Notes under the pieces: model-generated
The model's database searches: none
Told to the model about the DNA's origin: nothing
What the model saw: the letters and a program-made list of their open reading frames with translations, nothing else
Assembly: GCA_039105265.1 (NCBI GenBank)
Contig: JAPFFF010000011.1
Coordinates: 1,488,001-1,552,000 of the forward strand
Direction: 5' to 3'
Origin: Tritrichomonas musculus
Taxonomy: Eukaryota; Parabasalia; Tritrichomonadida; Tritrichomonadidae
DNA length: 64,000 nt
Made by a program: the position numbers and the translations under genes
Part shown: piece after piece, positions 44,346 to 52,999 of the stretch
Numbering within the stretch: the stretch's first letter is position 1
Layout: each line of letters opens with the position of its first letter

Positions 44346-46376
44346 ATGTTGTATCGCAACGAAAGAGCACATAATTACAAAATCGAAGCTGGGAATGTAC
44401 TTGACACTTTTAATAAGATGCGTGAAATGATTAACACTAATGATGGTACACGCTCATTTTCATTCAGAACTGTTGATTGTCATGACCAACCTGCACCATT
44501 TCATCAAGGACAGTATTCCCAAACCAGTTTAACACATCCTGACCACTTCATTTCTGATGTTGATAAAGGATTCCTCACCTTTCACATCAAACTAGATTTA
44601 CAACTCAATACTGATTTAGCAAAATTACAACAAATTGATGACCCAAATAACTTCTACAAATTATTTGTCGGGCTCAAATCTTCCAATCAATTGTTTGACC
44701 GTTTGGAGATTCTCCATAATAATGTAAACGTTGGATATCAGCAAAATGAATGCATTCGTGAAGGGTTTTTGTATTCCACTGTTAAACCAGAGACTGAGAA
44801 GAAACGTAGGCGTTTTGTACATTCACTTTGGGAAAACGTTTCAAATTATTCACAGACTGTTGCTGGTGCTTATGTTAACCTCAATTCATTCAAATCTAAT
44901 GGTAAATCCCAAGTTGAATTTGATTTGAACGTTCCATTTGATGATTTACTTGCATTACAAGCATTCGATTTATTCCCTAATGGTATCATAGGTGATTTAT
45001 CAATTCGTTTCCAAGTATCACCGGCAGGATTAGTTTGGGCCGCTATAGACCCTTATACTGTTGCTGAAACAAAAGCTTATCTAGAAGATAATGATAGTAT
45101 CTCATCTGCAGAATTAGAAAGATTGAAAGAAATAAAGGCCCGCGGTCACTTGAAACATCAATTTACACAAATTGGTAATGAAGCTATAATTCCAGGTCCT
45201 GGTGCTCCATCTCCAGACCCATCTCCAACACCAGACCCATCACCATCTCCAACACCTGACCCATCTCCTGAACCAACCCCAACACCTATCAAGTATAAGA
45301 TTCAATATCGAATTGGTGAACAATGGGATAATGATGATGGAAGTACTGGTTACACTGATATTCTTACAGACTTGGAATTCAATTTCAGTTACACAAAGGA
45401 AGAATTTGAAGAATTTGGATTACAACCAGGTGCAACTGATGAAGAAATTTGCGTTCATAATCCTGCTGTAACATTACCACCATTAAATCATGCTGACAAA
45501 AATGGAAGATATTATGCTTGGCAAATTGTTAAAACACCAATTGTTTCTGCTAAACAGACTCTTCAAGCAATTCATGATGCTAAATCACAACTTCACAACG
45601 AAACATATTCATCACAGAAAGCTACATTAACTGTAAACAGAATGACAATCACATTATGTAAATCAAATATGCAAGGATATGGTGTCTGTGAATCTACTCG
45701 CAGAGGTATTGAAAATATTCTTCGTGAAGGAATTATAATTCCATCCCAAAAAGTTGATTACCATTCATTCCCAATTGCTCCTACAGCAAATGGTATCAAA
45801 TCTACTTTAAATATCCCATTAATTAATGTTACTACAATGTCAATTATGTTTCCAAAACATCATAATGACCTCACTGTTTTCGAGAATCCAGTATATCAAA
45901 ATTGTTATCTCAATATTGGTGGTAAGAACTTCCCAGATGAAAATGTTAGCACAATTGGTGCAAGATTCTTCGAAAATCAATTAACTGCTGGAGACCTCGA
46001 TGGAATCACATTACAATGCACAAAAGAATTTGAAGATAGTATGACAATGCCAAAGAATGATGCAAATGGAGTTCGTTATAGAAATACTTTAAGTGATGCT
46101 TCTAGCTTTGTTTTCAATATTCAAACAGAACGTGCTTCAGCAGGATATTGCTATGATGGTTTGGATGGTGGATTTGGAAATATTCAAGTTCAAGTAAATG
46201 GTCAACCAATATATACAGGTCCAAATGATACTTACTATAATGTTAACGAAGAAGGAACAGTACATCCACCCCCAACTCAATTATGGCTCACAAGAGATAC
46301 ATACTTTAAACTTTCACTTAATGGATTAGAATATGTCGATGATGAAACACCAGCTGGCAGTCAAGTTAATGAGTAA
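44346..46376 (+). CDS. T unit A: major capsid protein (double jelly roll), 676 aa
   Basis: N terminus MLYRNERAHNYKIEAGNVLD, then the capsid block KLFVGLKSSNQLFDRLEILH (compare KVWFGFKDARDAVEKYEI in P1), LHNNVNVGYQQNECIREGF, PFDDLLALQAFDLFPNGIIG with DLSIRFQ, and late FPKHHNDLTVFENPVYQ. Near residue 285 a Pro/Ser/Asp tract (PSPDPSPTPDPSPSP) links to a segment that has no match in the unit B capsid, so this surface loop region was exchanged or expanded. After the stop comes a perfect hairpin (46383-46398). Forms the icosahedral shell in this family. Confidence 0.88.
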   Translation: MLYRNERAHNYKIEAGNVLDTFNKMREMINTNDGTRSFSFRTVDCHDQPAPFHQGQYSQTSLTHPDHFISDVDKGFLTFHIKLDLQLNTDLAKLQQIDDPNNFYKLFVGLKSSNQLFDRLEILHNNVNVGYQQNECIREGFLYSTVKPETEKKRRRFVHSLWENVSNYSQTVAGAYVNLNSFKSNGKSQVEFDLNVPFDDLLALQAFDLFPNGIIGDLSIRFQVSPAGLVWAAIDPYTVAETKAYLEDNDSISSAELERLKEIKARGHLKHQFTQIGNEAIIPGPGAPSPDPSPTPDPSPSPTPDPSPEPTPTPIKYKIQYRIGEQWDNDDGSTGYTDILTDLEFNFSYTKEEFEEFGLQPGATDEEICVHNPAVTLPPLNHADKNGRYYAWQIVKTPIVSAKQTLQAIHDAKSQLHNETYSSQKATLTVNRMTITLCKSNMQGYGVCESTRRGIENILREGIIIPSQKVDYHSFPIAPTANGIKSTLNIPLINVTTMSIMFPKHHNDLTVFENPVYQNCYLNIGGKNFPDENVSTIGARFFENQLTAGDLDGITLQCTKEFEDSMTMPKNDANGVRYRNTLSDASSFVFNIQTERASAGYCYDGLDGGFGNIQVQVNGQPIYTGPNDTYYNVNEEGTVHPPPTQLWLTRDTYFKLSLNGLEYVDDETPAGSQVNE

Positions 46377-46382
46377 ATGCGA

Positions 46383-46398
46383 ACAGCAAAATTGCTGT
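46383..46398 (+). terminator. Hairpin after capsid gene (ACAGCAA-AA-TTGCTGT)
   Basis: A perfect 7-bp stem with a 2-nt loop begins 6 nt after the capsid stop codon. It is one of several palindromes found just past gene ends in T. Transcript 3'-end formation at hairpins is established for Mimivirus; here it is inference. Confidence 0.5.
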
Positions 46399-46452
46399 CC
46401 CCACATTTTTTTGCAAATCTATTTTTAAAATAATTTTTTATCTCCAGAACAA

Positions 46453-47211
46453 ATGGCTTCGATAAACGTAGAACGAATTAATGATGACTACGAATTTATT
46501 CAATATAATACACATTTACGCATCATACATTCAATCAAAGATGATATGTACCAAATGCAAAGTATAATAACTGCATGCCAATCAAATAAACTTGCAAAGC
46601 ACTGGTTTGAAAATCAATCAACAAAAGAGTTATTACAAGAATTTGAGTCTCAAAAATCAACCCTCGGAATTCCGACCCTCGCCAAATCTTATGAAAAACG
46701 TGATGATTTACCTAACGGATTAAGAGGTTATTATATTCACAAGCTTCTAGTCAATCACATCGCAATGTGGGCATCACCAACATACGCAATCTATATTGCC
46801 AAACTTTTAGACTCCCAATTTGAACGTGAACGCAAACAACATCAGCAACAAATTGATGAACTCAAACCACGTGCAGTTCCAGAAAATCACAAGAATGATT
46901 ACCGTTATTTGATTTACAAAGAGGATATTAATAAAGAAGGTTTCATTAGGCTTCATTTGTGTCGTCGTCATAAGAGTACTTGGAGAAAAGTTGTTAACCA
47001 TTATAATAATGAAAACGAAAGATTTTACTTCAAAGATGACCTTCCTATTAGTATGACACCAAATTTAAACATCAAGAACATTATAAAAGCATCATTTGGA
47101 ACAGATGATTATAAGGTTTCCAATAGTGGTAACTGTGTTGATATCAAAATAGAGCATCTCAATAAGCTCCATACATTAATTGAAGAATACTTTAATAGTA
47201 TGAGCCAATAA
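46453..47211 (+). CDS. KilA-N domain protein, 252 aa
   Basis: The KilA-N core is LPNGLRGYYIHKLLVNHIAM followed by WASPTYAIYIAKLLDSQFE (residues ~95-135), a DNA-binding domain common in large DNA viruses and phages. A coiled region (ERERKQHQQQIDELK) and a C-terminal domain with LIYKEDINKEGFIRLHLCRR and FYFKDDLPISMTPNLNIKNI follow; this pairing recurs in viral KilA-N proteins. Just before KilA-N lies a GGAATTCC-centred palindrome that is read through in frame (LGIP). The second copy at 50020-51203 has its own, different palindrome in the same place. Probably a regulator. Confidence 0.82.
   Translation: MASINVERINDDYEFIQYNTHLRIIHSIKDDMYQMQSIITACQSNKLAKHWFENQSTKELLQEFESQKSTLGIPTLAKSYEKRDDLPNGLRGYYIHKLLVNHIAMWASPTYAIYIAKLLDSQFERERKQHQQQIDELKPRAVPENHKNDYRYLIYKEDINKEGFIRLHLCRRHKSTWRKVVNHYNNENERFYFKDDLPISMTPNLNIKNIIKASFGTDDYKVSNSGNCVDIKIEHLNKLHTLIEEYFNSMSQ
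46664..46713 (+). repeat. 50-bp direct repeat, copy 1 (palindrome plus tail)
   Basis: It starts tcggaattccga (perfect 12-bp palindrome) and continues ccctcgccaaatcttatgaa to gatgatttacct. It is identical over 50 bp to 47221-47270. This copy is inside the KilA-N coding sequence. Confidence 0.95.
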
Positions 47212-47220
47212 AATCGACGG

Positions 47221-47270
47221 TCGGAATTCCGACCCTCGCCAAATCTTATGAAAAACGTGATGATTTACCT
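47221..47270 (+). repeat. 50-bp direct repeat, copy 2 (after KilA-N gene)
   Basis: Identical to 46664-46713 but non-coding, starting 9 bp after the KilA-N stop. Here the palindrome is longer: ggtcggaattccgacc at 47219-47234, perfect over 16 bp. It could act as the 3'-end hairpin of the gene or mark a recombination footprint. Confidence 0.95.
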
Positions 47271-47314
47271 GTAATTGATATTTTTTTGTTTATCAATACT
47301 TTTTTTGGAAAAAA

Positions 47315-48670
47315 ATGACTAAATCAGTAAGAATCTACGATAAAGAATACAACTCCTTACTCAATTATCCTTTCAAATCCAAGTATAAATACATTGATAA
47401 TTACATAAAACCTTTCTTTAAAAGTGATATCAAAACAGAACCATTTATTCCTGACTTCAAGTTGAAATCATGTAAAGAATTATCAAAACCAAATTTCTCT
47501 AATGAACCAGGTTGTTGGGAAGCAGATTTGATGTTTAGCAAATACTATACTAGAGATTTGACAAAAGAAAATAAAATATATTTGGTTCTCATCAATACAA
47601 ATACAAGATACCTAATCGTTGAACCTGTAAAGGATAAAGGAAATATATGGTTTTCCCTTGAACAAATTATAATAAGATATCCGCAATTTCTATTCAAAAC
47701 TATCAAATGTGATGGAGAACCTGGATTAAAAGAGATGAAAGATAATAGTGTTGTCATTTGGTTTTCAACCGGAGAAACTACTTTGATATTTGACTTGAAA
47801 GCTGTAATTAAAGAAACAAGGATAAAAGAGTTTGATAAAATATTAAGTAAAATACTCGTGAACCACAAACTGGAAACTCTTAAAAAACTGCTTAAAAAAA
47901 GCGACTATTATAAACCTCGTTTCCAAAGGCTACTCAATTTACAATTTGAAGACATCCAGTTTTGGGAAAATACAATAGATTCAATCACCGATTTCTATCC
48001 TATAAGATTCATTATTAATGATTCTCCATATGCGTTAGCTCACAAAAATGTTGATTCTGTTATAAGAACTCTGAGAAATGCTTTTGGGTTAGATGAGCGA
48101 AGATTAAGTGATTATAATTTGATGAGACAAATGGTTGATTACTATAATAATACCCCACATAGTTCTCTTCGATTTAAGAATTTTGATTATGACCCATCAG
48201 ATTTTTATGACAAGAATCTTGTAAAACCAACGAAGTACATATATTATACCCCAGCTCAAATGCAAAACGATACTGATTTGGAGTGGAGATATATCAGGAA
48301 AATGCAAATGAAATTGCGGGAAATCAATGATAAACAACGTTTTAAGGGGTTGTTATCTTATAATAGAGGTAATATTATATTAGTTCATCTCGATAAAAGC
48401 AAAACGCAAAAAAAGCATGAGAAGCGTAGAAGAGTATTTAATGAAATTGCTGAGTTTCTAGAGTATCGTAATGGAAATGTAATCTGCAAGTTATTAAAAC
48501 CATATCAGACTTTTAAAAAAGATGAACCACAAGAAAAGCATAGTAAAGGTAGGAAACGTATGACTGATGCTGAAAAAGCTATTATTGAAGTACCTATTAT
48601 ATATACGAAATTCATATGTAATTCATTTGGAGACTTAAATGAAGATTACATTAAGTATTTTAACATTTAG
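47315..48670 (+). CDS. int: T unit A: rve-type integrase, 451 aa
   Basis: First acidic block GCWEADLMFSKYYTRD and strand YLVLINTNTRYLIVEPVKDK, second block IKCDGEPGLKEM, and a late block ALAHKNVDSVIRTLRNAFG followed by MVDYYNNTPHSSLRFKNFD. This matches the P1 order (QMDTF, SDEDA, INRFMRTIRD, IYNNSPHRSLD). Between the second and third blocks there is an insert of ~90 residues (FDLKAVIKETRIKEFDKI to QFWENTIDSITDFYPIRFII) that P1 lacks. The C terminus is a basic beta domain. It is the only integrase seen in T, so A would supply integration for the array. The start follows a T-run motif by about 15 nt. Confidence 0.88.
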   Translation: MTKSVRIYDKEYNSLLNYPFKSKYKYIDNYIKPFFKSDIKTEPFIPDFKLKSCKELSKPNFSNEPGCWEADLMFSKYYTRDLTKENKIYLVLINTNTRYLIVEPVKDKGNIWFSLEQIIIRYPQFLFKTIKCDGEPGLKEMKDNSVVIWFSTGETTLIFDLKAVIKETRIKEFDKILSKILVNHKLETLKKLLKKSDYYKPRFQRLLNLQFEDIQFWENTIDSITDFYPIRFIINDSPYALAHKNVDSVIRTLRNAFGLDERRLSDYNLMRQMVDYYNNTPHSSLRFKNFDYDPSDFYDKNLVKPTKYIYYTPAQMQNDTDLEWRYIRKMQMKLREINDKQRFKGLLSYNRGNIILVHLDKSKTQKKHEKRRRVFNEIAEFLEYRNGNVICKLLKPYQTFKKDEPQEKHSKGRKRMTDAEKAIIEVPIIYTKFICNSFGDLNEDYIKYFNI

Positions 48671-48675
48671 TTTCT

Positions 48676-49068
48676 ATGAAAAAAATGCTTATGAATAATA
48701 TCAAGAATGTTGCAACAAACAATGTAAAACAGCCCATAACAAAACGTTATTTCCACACTCAATCAACAGAATTTACGTTGCCACTTGAATTTGTATCAAG
48801 CAGAAACAAGAAATATATTGTAATTCAATATGTTGGAGCAATTGTAAAAGACTTTTTAGTTGGTGATTTAATGGTGCATTCAGATATAGTTCAATTAGAT
48901 GCATATTGTGATTCATTCATTATGTTAGCTAATAAGCGTCAAACCAAATATCGAAAATACGAATTCTTCAGTAGCAATAAGAGAGATTACAAGATATGGT
49001 TCACCGATTTGTATGGCAATTCAATCATACCATCAGCATTTATCATGAGCTGCCTTCTTATTTATTAA
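48676..49068 (+). CDS. Small beta-rich protein, 130 aa
   Basis: A basic N terminus (KNVATNNVKQPITKRYFHTQ), then strands EFTLPLEFVSSRNKKYIVIQ and HSDIVQLDAYCDSFIMLANK, and KIWFTDLYGNSIIPSAFIMS with a hydrophobic end. The compact beta layout with a final F-x-D-x-x-G-x-x-I strand resembles the single-jelly-roll or fibre-anchor proteins of Polinton-like viruses. It directly follows the integrase on the same strand, 5 bp apart. Assignment is tentative. Confidence 0.45.
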   Translation: MKKMLMNNIKNVATNNVKQPITKRYFHTQSTEFTLPLEFVSSRNKKYIVIQYVGAIVKDFLVGDLMVHSDIVQLDAYCDSFIMLANKRQTKYRKYEFFSSNKRDYKIWFTDLYGNSIIPSAFIMSCLLIY

Positions 49069-49125
49069 GTGCCAGCTTTTCGAGAACAGAGTTCTTGTTA
49101 AGCTATAGCTTTTTTTGAATAAAAA

Positions 49126-49911
49126 ATGAATAACAGCAACCAAAAATCGGTATTCACAGCACTGCAAGAACTTAATTTGCAAGATCCAAATTGTATCAAT
49201 ATTAATAAGGACCATCAACTGTTTTCATATATCTCTGAAAGAAATAGGAGAGTCTTATTGTATTTAAGTAGTAATTACCATGAATTATTTGTACTTATTA
49301 ATGGTAGTGAAGTAACGTTGAATTTACCTAAAAAAGTGGATTTCAAAGATGAGAGAAATATAAATAATACAAACGATCCTAGTCTATTACGTTTACATTT
49401 AACATCACTTGACACCGATAGTTATTATTGGGCTATCGCTGGTAATCCAAATGAGCCACCAACTCAATTATTTGATTACATTATCAAAAACAAGGAATTC
49501 TATGACAAACATATTTATAAATTCATGCCAAACCCTTCAATTGGAACAATCGAGGATGAGAAAAAAATTTTGGGTCTAAGTGTTGAAAAATATGGTGATA
49601 ATCAAATTGCTCTTGCACCCAAATGTTATACAATATGGAATAATAATGGACAAACCAAATCATTAAAATTGAAAGGAGTTTCACTTAAAAAGAATGATAT
49701 TAAACATTCAGATTATAAATCAATTATTGAAAACCAATCTGTCAAAATCGAGAAGAATATTAATCTCCAAATGAATGGAAATCAAATGTCAAAATTGACT
49801 ATTCAAAAAAGTGCGTTAACTGGTTTACATACAAAAATGATTGTTTTAGAAAATAATTCATGTGCTCCATTCATTAAAGGAATTACTGCAAACGATTACA
49901 TTATTCAATGA
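49126..49911 (+). CDS. ORF with unknown head and duplicated PolB tail, 261 aa
   Basis: Residues 1-88 are of unknown origin (SVFTALQELNLQDPNCININ, then RVLLYLSSNYHELFVLING). From 49390 on, the DNA is ~95% identical over 522 bp, without length difference, to the end of the PolB gene at 61492-62013. This includes the motif-C phrase LTSLDTDSYYWAIAGNPNE. It cannot be a working polymerase by itself. It is best seen as a fossil PolB copy in unit A whose remaining tail has been kept similar to B by recent duplication or gene conversion. A 16-bp perfect palindrome follows the stop. Confidence 0.75.
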   Translation: MNNSNQKSVFTALQELNLQDPNCININKDHQLFSYISERNRRVLLYLSSNYHELFVLINGSEVTLNLPKKVDFKDERNINNTNDPSLLRLHLTSLDTDSYYWAIAGNPNEPPTQLFDYIIKNKEFYDKHIYKFMPNPSIGTIEDEKKILGLSVEKYGDNQIALAPKCYTIWNNNGQTKSLKLKGVSLKKNDIKHSDYKSIIENQSVKIEKNINLQMNGNQMSKLTIQKSALTGLHTKMIVLENNSCAPFIKGITANDYIIQ

Positions 49912-49920
49912 AAATGCGAC

Positions 49921-49936
49921 CCGGAGAATTCTCCGG
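49921..49936 (+). terminator. Perfect 16-bp palindrome after PolB-tail ORF
   Basis: ccggagaattctccgg starts 9 nt after the stop codon and is followed by ttcgaaaaattatatgaaaa, the same tail type as in the KilA-N repeats. It could be a 3'-end hairpin or a protein-binding palindrome. Confidence 0.5.
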
Positions 49937-50019
49937 TTCGAAAAATTATATGAAAAACGATTCTCCAAAATTAATTTTCAAATTTAATTTTTTTATTAAT
50001 TTTTTTTCTTTAAATAAAA

Positions 50020-51203
50020 ATGAACACATCAATTGTTACACCAATCAATGATGAATACGAATATTTGCAATATAATGAACAACTTAGAATCATTCACTCA
50101 ATTAATGATGACTTTTATCAAATGCAATCTATTATTAATTCATGTCAATCTAATAAACCATGTAAAGATTGGTTTCGTAATCAATCAACACAAGAAATTT
50201 TGGATTAATTACGAAAGGGGGAATTCCCCCCTCGCAAAATTTGTATGAAAATCGTTCAAATCTTCCAATGGGATTAAGAGGTTACTACGTTCATAAATTA
50301 TTGGTAAACCATGTTGCAATGTGGGCTTCACCAAGATATTCAATATATATATTTAAACTTCTTGATTCATACTTTGAACAACAACGCAATCAATTGCAAG
50401 AACAAATTAATGAATTAAAATTTCAAAATGATATGAATGAAATGTCAATTGATTGGCATAAAAGTCGAATTTATGAAAAAGATTCTGAAATTAATATGCA
50501 ACAAAATAAAATCAATAACCAACAAAATCAAATTGACAATTTAATTCCAAGAACTGTTCCAAATAATCATGAACACGATTATGTTTTCTTCATTTGGAAG
50601 GAATCAATTCCAGATACACCAACACATGTTAAATTACATCTTGTTCGAAGACATTTTGATTCATTATCAAGAATTCGAAATCATTTCAATAACCAAGAAG
50701 AAAACTGGTTTTTCAGAGATAATTTACCAATCTCAATGTCATGCAATCGTTATATCAAAAATTTGATTCATGAGAATTTCAATGAAAATGATATGAGAAT
50801 TGATAAATGTGTCGTTTATGCACGAATTGAATTGTTTATCTACTATAAAATGACAACAAATTACGATTCTGGTTTCATATATGTTGAATTTGATGAAAAT
50901 GATGAAAATGATGAAATGAAATATTATGAAATTATTAATGGTGTACGAATTGAATTTAATACAATTGATGATATTGATATTGAAGATGAAGAAATTTTAA
51001 ATAACATTGACCAACATTCCGATGATGATGATGAAGAATTTTATGATAATCGTTATTGGGATGGTGTTAATGGTGTATACACTAACCGAAAAATGTATGA
51101 TAAAGATGATGTTCTATTACCTAATTTAAATGAAAATTATTTCGCAGAGCAAGATGAAATTAAAATCAAATTTCCTATTAATGATAACAATTTACATAAT
51201 TAA
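50020..51203 (+). pseudogene. Second KilA-N protein copy
   Basis: It parallels 46453-47211: N-terminal ITPINDEYEYLQYNEQLRII, KilA-N core GYYVHKLLVNHVAMWASPRY, a longer coiled stretch with Gln/Asn (NNQQNQIDNLIPRTVPNN), the FIWKESIPDTPTHVKLHLVR domain, and a long acidic Asp/Glu-rich end absent from the first copy. A 14-bp GGGGGAATTCCCCC palindrome (50217-50230) lies at the place matching the palindrome in copy one. Part of fossil element T and not whole (about one break). Confidence 0.75.
50217..50230 (+). repeat. GAATTC-centred palindrome in second KilA-N copy
   Basis: gggggaattccccc, perfect over 14 bp, followed by ctcgcaaaatttgtatgaaa. The arms differ from those in the first KilA-N gene while the palindrome and the following tail are kept. 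Confidence 0.9.
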
Positions 51204-51235
51204 TCAAATTTATTTTTTTGTCATTTCTTCACAAA

Positions 51236-51299
51236 CCAAACTTCGTTTGGCTGAGGTCAACTTCGTTGCCCGAGACCTTCGGTCGAGGCTCTTCGAGCC
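51236..51299. repeat. Array of four TTC-loop hairpins
   Basis: Four consecutive stem-loops, each with loop TTC closed by C-G: CCAAAC-TTC-GTTTGG (51236-51250), CAAC-TTC-GTTG (51258-51268), GACC-TTC-GGTC (51274-51284) and GGCTC-TTC-GAGCC (51287-51299). It is GC-rich within AT-rich spacer. The corresponding spacer before the unit C gene (63310-63345) is otherwise alike but lacks it, so it was gained or lost as a block. Confidence 0.85.
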
Positions 51300-51346
51300 G
51301 AATTTCAATTTTTAAAATTTATTTTCAAATTTTTTTCAACTATCAA

Positions 51347-51808
51347 ATGACAACAACCAACCTTCGAGTATATGAATACATCAATTCATTAATCTTATTA
51401 CTTCCAAATCCAGATGAATATCAAAAATGTGATTTTACATTACTTTGTGAACGATTTCCAATTAATATCGGAAAAGGTACTTACCTTGTTCGTGTGTTAT
51501 ACATTTCATTATCCAATTCCGACAAAAAAATCACACGAATTTATCCAAATCAATTGAAAGATATGAATCTTGAACATGTAATTCTAACATCAAATCTCCG
51601 ACGAAGGATTAACATAAATTCTTTTGAAACATTTGTTAATGGTAACACAGATGTTCAAACATTTAAAGAACATTCATTTTACAATTATTCAATTGAACGA
51701 ATTAACAAATCAAATCAAGAAATGATTTTGAAACTTCGCGAGAAATATGAAATACCTGAACCACAAATATTTAAAGGAAACCATCAAGATATTGTTCTTG
51801 ATGAATAA
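51347..51808 (+). CDS. T unit B: conserved unit-start protein, 153 aa
   Basis: MTTTNLRVYEYINSLILLLP, then KCDFTLLCERFP and IGKGTYLVRVLYISL, RIYPNQLKDMNLEHVILTS, and YNYSIERINKSNQEMILKLR. Homologous to the unit A gene and nearly identical in DNA to the unit C copy. The frame is open upstream of this Met through the hairpin array, but homology and the T-run leader fix the start here. A hairpin AGGCAC-TGT-GTGCCT lies 60 bp after the stop. Confidence 0.78.
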   Translation: MTTTNLRVYEYINSLILLLPNPDEYQKCDFTLLCERFPINIGKGTYLVRVLYISLSNSDKKITRIYPNQLKDMNLEHVILTSNLRRRININSFETFVNGNTDVQTFKEHSFYNYSIERINKSNQEMILKLREKYEIPEPQIFKGNHQDIVLDE

Positions 51809-51868
51809 ATTGAATATTTTTTTGTCTATTTAACAGTGTTTTATATTGGTGTATATTATTCTAGTGGA

Positions 51869-51883
51869 AGGCACTGTGTGCCT
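51869..51883. terminator. Hairpin between unit-start gene and ATPase gene (unit B)
   Basis: AGGCAC-TGT-GTGCCT, a 6-bp perfect stem, lies in the space between two convergent genes. The same hairpin is found at 63920-63934 in unit C with identical arms. It could end transcripts from both sides. Confidence 0.5.
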
Positions 51884-51939
51884 GATGCATGTAAGTGTGG
51901 GTGTTGGTCAAGCATATTAAAAAAAATATTTTTTTGTAC

Positions 51940-52854
51940 TTACTGGTTGAATCTTATAAATTCAATACTTCCTTCTCGTGTATTCACCAAAACAAAATCA
52001 TGATTCTTCATTCGATTATATTGTCTCCACAAATCTTCAAATTCAACTGGCATAACAACTTGTTGATATATGTAATTCAACTTCTGCCTTGAGAATCCAT
52101 TGAAAATAAAGAATGAAGTACAATTATTCTTATAATCTGTTGGAATCGCTTTGAAGAATTGAACGTTCACATAAACGATTGAATGTTTGTGTCTCAACTG
52201 AGTTATATAATTTGTGAAGTAAGCAGATTTTAACAATTTCGATTTAATGAAGTCTTCACACAGAATTATTGTATTTAATGGCACGTTTGGTTTACCAAGT
52301 TTATTGATATTAAGGAATTGAAACATTTTTTCAAGCTTTTCATTATTAATCGTAATCCTACTTGTGCTGGAATATTTATTATATAATTCTTTCCATAAAT
52401 CCAATTCTTTCAAATAAGCTTCAGCATTTGTGTCGGAAACAACTTTCACAGGTAAATTTATCAATTCGCGTTGAGCTTCAAATGTAGAATCATTTATAAC
52501 ACCATTTTTGCTAATATACACAATTTGATGTACATTTGACTCCTTCAATCGAGATATTTGAATTATATCTCTTAATACAATGTGCGATTTACCTTTACCC
52601 TGTGCTTCAACAATAATGTTTAGAGAATTATAATTAGCATAGATTCCAGGACCAATTGGACGAATAGATTCTGACATTATTTTAGATTCATTTTTTTTGT
52701 ACGCTCGATTCATTTCAAAATCAATATCAAACGCTTTATTCATGACAGGCTTGATATACTGATGTTCTTCGTAATGTTCAAAATCTATGTCATCATCATA
52801 GTCAGAAGTATCTGAAAAAAATATTGTTTTGTAATCAAATTTGCTGGGTTTCAT
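51940..52854 (-). CDS. T unit B: packaging ATPase, 304 aa
   Basis: Walker A IIVEAQGKGKSHIVLRDII, Walker B LNTIILCEDFIKSKL, then ITQLRHKHSIVYVNVQFFKA, all as in unit A. The N terminus has a longer acidic stretch (DTSDYDDDIDFEHYEEHQ). The phrase ESIRPIGPGIYANYNSLN precedes Walker A and is kept in both units. Family role is DNA packaging. It starts 3 bp before the stop of the membrane-peptide gene. Confidence 0.88.
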   Translation of the reverse strand: MKPSKFDYKTIFFSDTSDYDDDIDFEHYEEHQYIKPVMNKAFDIDFEMNRAYKKNESKIMSESIRPIGPGIYANYNSLNIIVEAQGKGKSHIVLRDIIQISRLKESNVHQIVYISKNGVINDSTFEAQRELINLPVKVVSDTNAEAYLKELDLWKELYNKYSSTSRITINNEKLEKMFQFLNINKLGKPNVPLNTIILCEDFIKSKLLKSAYFTNYITQLRHKHSIVYVNVQFFKAIPTDYKNNCTSFFIFNGFSRQKLNYIYQQVVMPVEFEDLWRQYNRMKNHDFVLVNTREGSIEFIRFNQ

Positions 52855-52857
52855 TTA

Positions 52858-52989
52858 TTATGAGTAAAGCTTCGAGCGCATCTCCTCTGTGAGTTCAGGG
52901 GGTTCATCTTCTTTGAAAATTGATATCAAAACACATAATTCAATAACATGAACAACCAAAATAGTACCCAAAAGAATTTCAGAAATCAT
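52858..52989 (-). CDS. T unit B: 43-residue membrane peptide
   Basis: MISEILLGTILVVHVIELCV is a single membrane helix, followed by LISIFKEDEPPELTEEMRSK and LYS. It is the same length as the unit A peptide, with the DEPPEL(S/T)EEMR tail conserved. The frame is open further upstream, but the unit A homologue fixes the start at 52989. Confidence 0.75.
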   Translation of the reverse strand: MISEILLGTILVVHVIELCVLISIFKEDEPPELTEEMRSKLYS

Positions 52990-52999
52990 TTGAATAATT

